Source of the DNA: Candidatus Delongbacteria bacterium
Lineage (GTDB): Bacteria > CAIWAD01
Length of the DNA stretch: 64,000 nucleotides
Assembly (NCBI GenBank): GCA_020634015.1
Contig: JACKCN010000006.1
Location: forward strand, 1 to 64,000
Direction: 5' to 3'
Part shown: piece after piece, positions 18,105 to 25,201 of the stretch
Layout of the letters: each line of letters opens with the position of its first letter
How positions within the stretch are numbered: the first letter of the stretch is position 1
Notes under the pieces: generated by a model
Told to the model about the DNA's origin: nothing
Databases searched by the model: none
Seen by the model: only the letters and a program-made list of their open reading frames with translations
Program-made: the position numbers and the translations under genes

Positions 18105-18254
18105 TCAGATCACGCGCCGGCCCTGGATCAGCCGCACGATGATCACGACGAGTGCAGCCACCAGCAACACGTGGATGAATCCGCCAAGCGTGTAGGACGT
18201 GATCAGTCCCGTGAGCCACAGCAGCATCAGAATGATGGCGAGAGTCATCAACAT
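18105..18254 (-). CDS. 49-aa hydrophobic peptide, DUF5670/lmo0937-like
   Basis: The protein has 49 residues, with two hydrophobic segments and a short basic end (RLIQGRRVI). The N-terminal MLMTLAIILMLLWLTGLITS followed by YTLGGFIHVLL closely follows the lmo0937/DUF5670 pattern (MLxTIAxILxxLWLLGLVTSYTxGGFIHxLL). GGAGAAAAGC precedes the ATG. Such peptides are often found beside stress-induced envelope genes; their molecular role is not known. It lies within the minus-strand lipoprotein/OmpA gene set. Confidence 0.85.
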   Translation of the reverse strand: MLMTLAIILMLLWLTGLITSYTLGGFIHVLLVAALVVIIVRLIQGRRVI

Positions 18255-18315
18255 GCTTTTCTCCCCGGGTGTCCTGGATCAGGATTGCAGTTCGCGGAGC
18301 GCTTGCGTCACCGCG

Positions 18316-18343
18316 CCGCTGCACCGGAAACCCGGTGCAGCGG
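18316..18343 (-). terminator. Intra-operon hairpin
   Basis: Perfect 12-bp stem CCGCTGCACCGG / CCGGTGCAGCGG with an AAAC loop, in the 137-nt gap between the OmpA-like gene and the small DUF5670-like gene. There is no U-tract, so it may attenuate transcription or protect mRNA rather than terminate. Confidence 0.5.
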
Positions 18344-18391
18344 ACATTTCCGCGGTGCTGACCCGCACGCAGGCGCACGTATCACGCAGGA

Positions 18392-19255
18392 TCAGCGCTG
18401 GCTTGTGTCCGGGCGCACGATCACGATTTCGACACGCCGATTGTTGGCACGACCTTCGGCGGTGGCGTTGTCGCCCACGGGTCTGGCTTCGCCCATTCCA
18501 CTGGACTTGATCAGTGCGGAACGATAGCCGCTCTGTACCAGCAGGTCACGCACGCGGTCGGCGCGAGCCTGAGACAGAGTCTGGTTGTAGCTGTCGCTGC
18601 CCTGTGAATCGGTGTGCCCTTCGATGAGCAGGTTGCGCTCGGGTGATTCCAGCAGCACGGCCGCCACCTGCTGAAGGCGAGCGGTCGCCGACGGCAGCAG
18701 GGTCGACTGGTTGGTGGTGAACAGCACGCTGCCCGTCAGCGAGATCACCATGCCGCGGGCATCTTCATTGACGGCCGCCAGCTTCGCCAGAGCGTCGGCG
18801 GCATTCTGTTCGGCTTCGGTGCGGGCACGACGTTCTGCGGCCAGCGCATCACTGTGCTTCGTGGCTGCCTGTTCGGACTTGACCTGGGCCAGATCCTGCT
18901 GCGCGGTTCTGGCGATTTCGCTCTGCGAGGCGAGCAGATCCGCCTGGGCATCGGCCTGGTGTTTCTTCGCGACTTCCAGCGACGCAGTCGCTTCGGCGAT
19001 TTCCGCGCGACGCTGGGCGATGTACGACAGGTCGCGCGTTTCGGCGGACTTGGGATGATCCTTGAATTCCGCTTCGGCTTTCTGCAGTGCTTCCGCGGCC
19101 TGATGCAATTCAACGGGCGCCACGTCGGCGGCCTGGCCATTGCTGGCCCTCAGATTCGCACTGCGGGCGTCCGACAGTTCCTGGGGAACGGTCGCCGCAC
19201 AGCTGCCAAGCAGAGCGGCGCAAGCGACCATGAGCAAGGTCTTCGAGATATGCAT
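18392..19255 (-). CDS. OmpA-family lipoprotein with DUF4398-like coiled coil
   Basis: 287 residues. Signal peptide with lipobox ALLGSC (Cys19). Residues 25-165 form a long Ala/Glu/Gln-rich coiled coil like the DUF4398 family (ELHQAAEALQKAEAEFKDHP, ARTAQQDLAQVKSEQAAT). Residues about 170-280 are an OmpA C-terminal peptidoglycan-binding domain: FTTNQSTLLPSA, LIEGHTDSQGSDSYNQTLSQ, ARADRVRDLL and the diagnostic NNRRVEIVI. It would tether the outer membrane to peptidoglycan. Its gene follows the DUF4398-like lipoprotein gene by 42 nt. Confidence 0.9.
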   Translation of the reverse strand: MHISKTLLMVACAALLGSCAATVPQELSDARSANLRASNGQAADVAPVELHQAAEALQKAEAEFKDHPKSAETRDLSYIAQRRAEIAEATASLEVAKKHQADAQADLLASQSEIARTAQQDLAQVKSEQAATKHSDALAAERRARTEAEQNAADALAKLAAVNEDARGMVISLTGSVLFTTNQSTLLPSATARLQQVAAVLLESPERNLLIEGHTDSQGSDSYNQTLSQARADRVRDLLVQSGYRSALIKSSGMGEARPVGDNATAEGRANNRRVEIVIVRPDTSQR

Positions 19256-19297
19256 GGGAGTCTCCGTGATGATCTGGATGATGAGTGTCGCACAGGA

Positions 19298-19681
19298 TCA
19301 GCGAATGATCGGGGCGAGCTTGTTTTCCTGCCGAAGCTGCCTGACCTGTTCGATCGCGGCGCGGGCTTCTTCCTTCTGGGTGGCTTCAGTTGCCAGCAAT
19401 GCCGCCAGCTCGGCGTCGACGACGACCCGCTGCAGCATGGATTCCGCCAGCTCTTCCTTGCCTCTGGAGGCGAGGCTGCGAGCCTTTTCAAGTTGTTCCC
19501 TGGCCAGCTGCAGGTGCAGTGCGGCCTGCGGAACCGAGGAAGCCCCCACAGCTTCCGCGGCGCTGATCGCCGAGGTGGATTTCTCACTGCGCAGCGGTAC
19601 GCTTGAGCACGCAGCGAGCAGCCCCACCGCCGCGATGATCAGCGCCAATCGACCGAATCCAGCTTTCCACGTGTGTTCCAT
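19298..19681 (-). CDS. DUF4398-like lipoprotein
   Basis: 127 residues. Signal peptide with lipobox LLAAC (Cys25), then a helical domain with AALHLQLAREQLEKARSLAS and AESMLQRVVVDAELAALLA, matching the DUF4398 pattern that often accompanies OmpA-like proteins. AGGAGGACATC is an excellent ribosome binding site. It is the first gene after the sigma-54-like promoter near 19730 and probably heads the operon of OmpA-like, small membrane and coiled-coil lipoproteins. Confidence 0.85.
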   Translation of the reverse strand: MEHTWKAGFGRLALIIAAVGLLAACSSVPLRSEKSTSAISAAEAVGASSVPQAALHLQLAREQLEKARSLASRGKEELAESMLQRVVVDAELAALLATEATQKEEARAAIEQVRQLRQENKLAPIIR

Positions 19682-19721
19682 GATGTCCTCCTGATGGTTG
19701 AGTCAGCCTGTTCGGAAACGA

Positions 19722-19738
19722 TGCGGCCGAAGTGCCGC
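19722..19738 (-). promoter_or_regulatory. Sigma-54-like promoter of the lipoprotein operon
   Basis: On the minus strand the site reads GCGGCACTTCGGCCGCAT: GG and GC lie with exactly ten bases between them, and GGCAC matches the -24 box. Predicted transcription start near 19711, giving a leader of about 30 nt containing AGGAGG. The divergent gene encodes a sigma-54 activator, which makes the assignment mutually consistent. Confidence 0.6.
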
Positions 19739-19771
19739 GTCGTCTTGCCAGCCGGGCTCTCGCTTGGTTGC

Positions 19772-19811
19772 CGAGTGTCGCGGAGGCTGGTGCACTCGTG
19801 CATCACATGCA
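19772..19811. promoter_or_regulatory. Inverted repeats upstream of sigma-54 promoter
   Basis: Two overlapping symmetric elements: CGAGTG (19772-19777) with CACTCG (19793-19798), and TGCAT-CAC-ATGCA (19799-19811). They lie about 60-100 nt upstream of the predicted start of the lipoprotein operon, where enhancer-binding proteins usually bind. Confidence 0.4.
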
Positions 19812-19894
19812 TCAATCAGGCCAAGAGCGTCAGCCAAGCTGATCACGCAACAACTGACGAGATTCAGGAGGGATTCCTGCTCATCTTCATTCAT

Positions 19895-19913
19895 ATTGAC
19901 CGCGGTGGTCAAT
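19895..19913. promoter_or_regulatory. Operator-like inverted repeat
   Basis: Perfect 7-bp arms ATTGACC / GGTCAAT separated by GCGGT, 24 nt before the start codon of the sigma-54 activator. Its position suits autoregulation; the binding protein is unknown. Confidence 0.45.
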
Positions 19914-19937
19914 CAATCTGATGGAAAGGGCCGAGCG

Positions 19938-21608
19938 ATGCGTGTCGAGGAGCTGCACCACAAGGAACTCCTCGAGCTGGATCCCGAGGGCGGACTGATT
20001 CGTTTCGCAGGCCAGCGTGCGGTGCTGCTTGATGCCACCGCGATGGGGTTGTTGCGCAAGTATCTGGTTGAAAACTTCGGTGAGACAGCCGCCCGCACGG
20101 TGCTGACCCAGTTCGGATTCGCCCAGGGCTGGCGCATGGCCGATGCGATGCGGCGCGAATTCACCTGGACCAGCTCACTGGACTGGAGACGCGCCGGCCC
20201 ACGACTCTGCATGCTGGAAGGCCTCTTCCAGGTGGAGCATGGCAGCGAAGATCCCCGCAGTCGCGATGGGGCCATGCTGCTCTCATCCTACGAAGCCGAA
20301 CAACACCTTCTGCACTTCGGGCGAGCGGAGTCGCCCGTCTGCTGGACGATCTCCGGCCTGATGAGCGGATACGCCAGCCACATCGAGGGCGAGGAAATCT
20401 TCGTGCTTGAGGATCGTTGCCTGGGACGGGGGCAGGCGGGCTGTCACCTGCAGGGGCGCACGCGCGCGGAATGGGGTGACGAACGACGCGATGAACTGAC
20501 ATTCTTCGAGGCGGGGCGGTTGCAGGATTGTCTTGATGTATCGCTGCACCGGGTGACCGAAACCCTCAAGGCCGTGGAACTGAAGCTCAAGGCACGCCAT
20601 CGGGCGCTGCGCGGTGTCACTCGCCACGTGGTGGAACCTTCGGGAACCGTTGCCAAGAGCAAGCGCATGCTGGAACTGGTCGACCTGGCTCGCCGCGTGG
20701 CGAAAGTGGACGCCTCACTTCTGATCACGGGGGAGAGCGGTTCGGGCAAGGAACGCATCGCGCGCCTCGTGCACGAAGAGTCGACCCGTGCCGCGGGCCC
20801 CTTCGTGGCCGTCAATTGTGGGGCGATCACCGAAACACTGCTGGAAAGCGAGCTGTTCGGCCATGCGCGCGGCGCCTTCACCGGGGCCAGCTCGGACCGG
20901 CCGGGCTTGTTCGAGGCGGCCAACCGCGGAACTCTGCTGCTGGACGAAATCGGCGATGTGTCACCCGGAATGCAGGTCAAACTGCTGCGCGTGTTGCAGG
21001 AACGTGAAATCCGCCGTGTGGGCGAGAACCGCAACCGTCCGATCGATGTGCGCATCGTGGCCGCCACCAATCGCGATCTCTCGCTGAGCGTGGCCGATGG
21101 CGCATTTCGCCAGGACCTGTACTACCGGCTGCGAGTCGTCGAGTTGCGGGTTCCGGCCCTGCGCGACCGACGCGAGGACATCCTCCCGCTGGCGCGCATT
21201 CTGCTGACAGGTGCGGCGACTCGCCTGGGGCGCAAGATCAGTGGACTGTCCCCCGAGGCCGCCGACCTCTTGCTGAGCTACGATTGGCCGGGCAATGTGC
21301 GCGAACTGGAGAATACCATCGAGCGCGCCGTCGCCCTGACCCGGGGCACCCGCATCGGCGAAGAGGACCTGCCCGAGGAAATTCACCAGCGTGATTCACT
21401 GATTCACGCCTCGCTGGATTCGGTGCGCCCGCTGGCGGATCTGGAGCGCGATTACATTCTCGCCGCGCTCAAGCACAACGAGGGCAACCAGACACGCACG
21501 GCCGCCCAATTGCAGATCGGCTCGGCAACCCTCTACCGCAAGCTCAAGAGTTATGGAGTCGGCCCCGGAGCGCAGGATTCCACCACCTCCGATGCCCCGC
21601 TGGGCTGA
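19938..21608 (+). CDS. Sigma-54 activator, XylR_N-V4R-AAA-Fis type
   Basis: 556 residues, full length. Start at 19938 follows GGAAAGGG. Residues 5-100 match the XylR_N sensory domain (LLELDPEGGLIRFAGQRAVL); residues about 110-175 match V4R, with the Cys161/Cys169 pair. The AAA+ core spans about 230-465: Walker A GESGSGKE (265-272), GAFTGA (312-317) contacting sigma-54, Walker B LLLDEIGD (333-340) and RDRREDILPLAR. A Fis-type HTH is near 500-540 (GNQTRTAAQLQIGSATLYRK). XylR_N-V4R activators normally sense small molecules (aromatics in XylR/DmpR). There are no catabolic genes here; the divergent lipoprotein operon with a sigma-54-like promoter is the likely target. Confidence 0.93.
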   Translation: MRVEELHHKELLELDPEGGLIRFAGQRAVLLDATAMGLLRKYLVENFGETAARTVLTQFGFAQGWRMADAMRREFTWTSSLDWRRAGPRLCMLEGLFQVEHGSEDPRSRDGAMLLSSYEAEQHLLHFGRAESPVCWTISGLMSGYASHIEGEEIFVLEDRCLGRGQAGCHLQGRTRAEWGDERRDELTFFEAGRLQDCLDVSLHRVTETLKAVELKLKARHRALRGVTRHVVEPSGTVAKSKRMLELVDLARRVAKVDASLLITGESGSGKERIARLVHEESTRAAGPFVAVNCGAITETLLESELFGHARGAFTGASSDRPGLFEAANRGTLLLDEIGDVSPGMQVKLLRVLQEREIRRVGENRNRPIDVRIVAATNRDLSLSVADGAFRQDLYYRLRVVELRVPALRDRREDILPLARILLTGAATRLGRKISGLSPEAADLLLSYDWPGNVRELENTIERAVALTRGTRIGEEDLPEEIHQRDSLIHASLDSVRPLADLERDYILAALKHNEGNQTRTAAQLQIGSATLYRKLKSYGVGPGAQDSTTSDAPLG

Positions 21609-22500
21609 GACTGTCCGGACACACCATGGTTGCAAGAATGCCTGCACCATTGCCCGGTCCGTCGATCCCCTCGATAGCGTGCTGCTGAGCATCGCGGTCG
21701 ATCTTGCCCGGGCGTCGGCGTGGCTAGAGTGGACACCCGTTCCCGAAGCTGTCGGATCCCAACTCTTCCGTGAGGGCACTCCCGCACCCGCCACGGGTCT
21801 GGTGCTGCTCGGTGATACAGATGCCCGGGCCCCCGGAAGCCTGCCCCCGGACCGCGGGTTGCCTCCCGGGTTGCTTCAGTGCGAGCTCCTGCAATCCTCT
21901 ACCAGTCGCTGGATTTCGACTGTGGCATTGAGATCTTGATTCCATTCCTCCACAGTGAAATGTACGCCCGACAGTGAGCTATGAGTTCGTGTCGGCAAAC
22001 ACCGCCACCAGCTACCACTTGTGTCGGACAGCCGCAGTCGCAACGGCGGGATCAGTGGTCGTCAGACACAGCGACGGGCATCTGATGCCGGGAGTGGTTC
22101 ATGGTCAGGTCAGCTGCTCACCGCGTTTCGATCCGTTGTGGAGCTCCGAGCCTGGCATTGATTCTGGTTTACGCCTGACTGCTTGGCTCCTGCGCGCTCC
22201 GGGGGGCCGGGGCGGAGAATGATGTTGTGAAACACAGCATTGACGGTTCGAGATTCAAGCAGGAGAAGAGTGGCTCATCCCAGGGATCCGATCGGAGATG
22301 ACACTCATCGAAGGATACCGATGTGGCCATGCGCCAGTCCGACACTTGGGTGAAACTCAGATTGTTCACGGTGTTCGCCACTGCATTCCCGCGCCGGGGG
22401 CTTGTTGACACTGTCCGTCAGGGATGCCGTACGAGTGCGGACACGCGCCATGACCTGTCCGGCAGCCGTGATTCGGTACTCAACTCCGGGAGGAATGATC
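21609..22500. other. 892-nt stretch without a recognisable gene
   Basis: Short open frames exist but show no domain, signal peptide or convincing ribosome binding site. The end of the stretch (CCGGGAGGAATGATC) carries the ribosome binding site of the gene at 22501. No repeat or RNA gene recognised. Confidence 0.4.
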
Positions 22501-23142
22501 ATGCGTCCCTTCAATCGATGGCTCCTGCTGCTGCTCCTGATCTCCACGTCTGCGGAGTGTTCTGTCCTGCTCTATCCTCTGGCGCGTGCTTTCGGGGGTG
22601 CCAAGGAGTCGGAACTCAGGGTCAGCCGGGAGGCCTTCTCCTCGCTGAAGACGGAGATCAAGGGAAGTTCGATTCTGGTCTTCGCCCCGCAGACCAGCCG
22701 CGTCGGTTCCGCAGCCAATCCAGACACGCTGGCCTGCCTGGCCGCCGTCGCTTTCCTGCAACACGAGCTGTCTCCCCTGGCCCGTGCGGAATGGGAGATC
22801 CCCGATATCCCCTTCGAGCCGATGGGACACAACCAGCTGCGCCACGCGAATCGAAGCGATCGCCTGCATGCCAGATGGGTCCGCGAACACTCGTTGAGCG
22901 GTGATCGGTTCGTCTTCATCGAGATCCTCAGGAACAAGGCGGCGACCATGGTCATTGGCGGGCAGATCTGCATCGTCGATCGCGCCGGGCGAATTGCCTA
23001 CTCACGTCATTACAACAGCCACCAGTTCGACCCGACCGTGATGACGAGCACTGTCCGCTTCACGGACTGGATGCTGACGAGATTTCTCGAGGATCTCACG
23101 AAGGACGCAACGGAAATCTTTCCCCCCTGGGGCGTGGGTTGA
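22501..23142 (+). CDS. Exported protein of unknown function
   Basis: 213 residues. Of two adjacent ATG codons the one at 22501 has GGGAGGA at the best distance. A hydrophobic N-terminus (NRWLLLLLLISTSA) is a signal peptide or anchor; a Cys at about residue 20 lacks a good lipobox. The mature part is mixed alpha/beta (GSSILVFAPQTSRVGS, GDRFVFIEILRN, MVIGGQICIVDRAGRIAYSR). I do not recognise a family. It stands alone between the sigma-54 activator and the short-chain dehydrogenase. Confidence 0.65.
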   Translation: MRPFNRWLLLLLLISTSAECSVLLYPLARAFGGAKESELRVSREAFSSLKTEIKGSSILVFAPQTSRVGSAANPDTLACLAAVAFLQHELSPLARAEWEIPDIPFEPMGHNQLRHANRSDRLHARWVREHSLSGDRFVFIEILRNKAATMVIGGQICIVDRAGRIAYSRHYNSHQFDPTVMTSTVRFTDWMLTRFLEDLTKDATEIFPPWGVG

Positions 23143-23265
23143 CATGGAGGGCCAGCACTGGAATTGCACCTTGAGTTCTCTCAGGGATCGGCTTCGGTCG
23201 GGATTCCCTGCGGGATCCAGCTCGGGATTTCTGTACTTCTGGCACACACAACAGAAAGGCAGATC

Positions 23266-23967
23266 ATGACACTGAAGGATTCCGTGATTCTGGTGACCGG
23301 GGGCAGCCTCGGTCTGGGCAAGGCGACAGCCAGGGCATTGGTGGCAGCGGGCGCGAAGGTGCTGATCACCGGGCGTGACGCGGCGCGCGTGACCGCGGCG
23401 GCTGCCGACTGTGGCGCCACCGCGATCGTGGCCGATGTGAGCCGGGCCGAGGATGTGGAGAAGACCGTGGCCACGATCCGCGAGCGTTTCGGGCGGCTGG
23501 ATGTGCTGGTGAACAATGCCGGCATCGGCGAGTTCCGCACGCTGGACGCGCTCACCCTCGAGGACTTCGAGCAGGTCTTCCGGGTCAATGTCTTTGGAGC
23601 CGCCCTGATGGCCCAGGCCGTGCTGCCTTTCTTTCGCGAGCAGGGGCGCGGCCACATCGTCAACATCGGTTCCACCGCGGCGCTCAACGGTTTCGCCCGC
23701 GGCAGCATCTACGCCGCCAGCAAGTTCGCCCTGCGCGCCATGACCCAATGCTGGCAGGCCGAGCTGCGTCGCGAGAACATCCGCGTGATGCTGGTCAATC
23801 CGAGCGAAGTGCCCACCGCCTTCGCCAGTGACGACCGCGTCGAGCGCCCCCTGACGGAGAAGAAACTGACCCCGGACGAAATCGCCCACGCGATCCGCAG
23901 CGTGCTTGAGATGGACGACCGCGGCATGATTCCCGAACTCAGCGTCTGGGCCACCAATCCCTGGTAG
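23266..23967 (+). CDS. Short-chain dehydrogenase/reductase
   Basis: 233 residues, classical SDR length. The start at 23266 is set by the family N-terminus. NAD(P)-binding TGGSLGLG (residues about 11-18), NNAG (about 84-87), catalytic Ser in NIGSTAALNG, and YAASK with Tyr and Lys. It most resembles the 3-ketoacyl-ACP reductase (FabG)-like group, but the substrate cannot be told from sequence. R34 in the ITGRD segment after beta-2 suggests NADPH preference. The gene appears monocistronic. Confidence 0.9.
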   Translation: MTLKDSVILVTGGSLGLGKATARALVAAGAKVLITGRDAARVTAAAADCGATAIVADVSRAEDVEKTVATIRERFGRLDVLVNNAGIGEFRTLDALTLEDFEQVFRVNVFGAALMAQAVLPFFREQGRGHIVNIGSTAALNGFARGSIYAASKFALRAMTQCWQAELRRENIRVMLVNPSEVPTAFASDDRVERPLTEKKLTPDEIAHAIRSVLEMDDRGMIPELSVWATNPW

Positions 23968-24182
23968 TGGCCGGGCCGGCGCCTGGTGGGGTTTGTCCCG
24001 CTGTGCCCCGGAGTCCGGACCCCGGGTGGCACCGGGCCCCGCGATGGACGAGCGGGTGTTTTTTCAGGACCCAGAAAAAGCTTGCCATTCCTGGCCGAGT
24101 TCTTGATCCTGTGCAGGCCTTCACAGGGCACAGCAAGATCAACAACACAGCACAACAACACGAGGCATCAAGGGGGAGACCT

Positions 24183-25082
24183 ATGTCAATGGCCAGCATT
24201 CTGGGGCGCGCAGCCGTTCTGTGCCTGATCGGCACCACAGCGGCCTTCGCCACCGAAACCATCACGGTCCGCAGCGGCAACGGCAACATCGGGGAATTTG
24301 ACAGCCAGGTCAGCCGATTGGTCGGCCCCGCGGATACGGGATTTGCCAATCTCTTCACGGCCGCGGATTTTGAATCCGCACGCCAGGGCAACCCGGGCTG
24401 CATCATCGCCAACCACGGGGCCTGGATTTCCACCTTGCCCGCCGATCCGCAGGCACGCTGGATTTCCACCAGTTTCGGTGGGGCCGGTGAAGGCGCAACC
24501 GCGCTGTATGCGGTGGAATTCACCGTGTCCACCGCGTCCATCGGCAGCAGCCAGCTGGTGCTGCACTATGCGGTGGACAATACCCTCGGGTGGGGTCCGA
24601 ATGTGGGAGTGTATCTCAACGAACTGCCGGTCGCCGGCAGCAACGGCGGGGGATTCGGGGGGCAGTTCCAGCACACGCTGGATGTCAGCGGCATGCTTCA
24701 GCCCGGCTCCAACTGGCTCTACATCAATGCGGTGGATCTGGGCGGGCCCGGTGGTCTGATCTTCAGCGCGCAGTTCGGCATCGAGCCCGGGGCCGCGGCG
24801 GCCACCGAAGATCTGCCGCTGGCCTTCGAGCTGGCTCCCAACTGGCCCAACCCCTTCAATCCCTCGACGCGCATCGACTTCAGCCTGGCCGACACCGGGC
24901 CGGCGCGCCTGGATGTGTATTCACTGCAGGGCACGCGTGTGGCGCAGCTGGTGAACGGCATGCTCTCCGGCGGCAGCCACAGTGTCACATTCGATGGCAC
25001 GGGCCTGGCCAGCGGGATCTACATCTACTCCCTCGAGGCCGGCGGCCAGCGGGAGTCGCGCCGCATGCTGCTGGTCAAGTGA
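24183..25082 (+). CDS. Exported protein with PNPFNP C-terminal sorting-like domain
   Basis: 299 residues. AGGGGGAGACCT precedes the start; the signal peptide ends near AFA (residue about 23). Residues 25-205 are a beta sandwich resembling a carbohydrate-binding or DUF-type jelly roll (SSQLVLHYAVDNTLGWGPNV, SGMLQPGSNWLYINAVDLGG). The final 80 residues are a FlgD/Ig-like module (ELAPNWPNPFNPSTRIDFSL, RLDVYSLQGTRV, SGIYIYSLEAG, RRMLLVK). In FCB-group bacteria this module marks exported proteins, often type IX secretion cargo; no secretion genes are visible here to confirm that route. Confidence 0.82.
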   Translation: MSMASILGRAAVLCLIGTTAAFATETITVRSGNGNIGEFDSQVSRLVGPADTGFANLFTAADFESARQGNPGCIIANHGAWISTLPADPQARWISTSFGGAGEGATALYAVEFTVSTASIGSSQLVLHYAVDNTLGWGPNVGVYLNELPVAGSNGGGFGGQFQHTLDVSGMLQPGSNWLYINAVDLGGPGGLIFSAQFGIEPGAAAATEDLPLAFELAPNWPNPFNPSTRIDFSLADTGPARLDVYSLQGTRVAQLVNGMLSGGSHSVTFDGTGLASGIYIYSLEAGGQRESRRMLLVK

Positions 25083-25142
25083 CACGCTCAGCGGGGGAGT
25101 CCAGATCTCGGTGATTCCCCGGACGATGCGCGGAAAAGACAC

Positions 25143-25173
25143 ACGGGCGACCGGTACTGCACCGGTCGCCCGT
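25143..25173. terminator. Bidirectional terminator hairpin
   Basis: Perfect 13-bp stem ACGGGCGACCGGT / ACCGGTCGCCCGT, loop ACTGC, followed by TTTCTG on the plus strand. It separates the convergent PNPFNP genes ending at 25082 and 25202. Confidence 0.8.
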
Positions 25174-25201
25174 TTCTGTGTCGAGCAGGAAGAAGCCGGG
25201 T

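Noticed and set aside
19698..19937. Upstream extension of the sigma-54 activator
   Set aside because: The frame is open, but the stretch contains promoter-like repeats, lacks homology to XylR_N proteins, and a better start with ribosome binding site lies at 19938.
24020..24050. Sigma-54-like site before the gene at 24183
   Set aside because: GGGTGGCACCGGGCCCCGC has GG and GC separated by eleven, not ten, bases; the spacing is strict for sigma-54.
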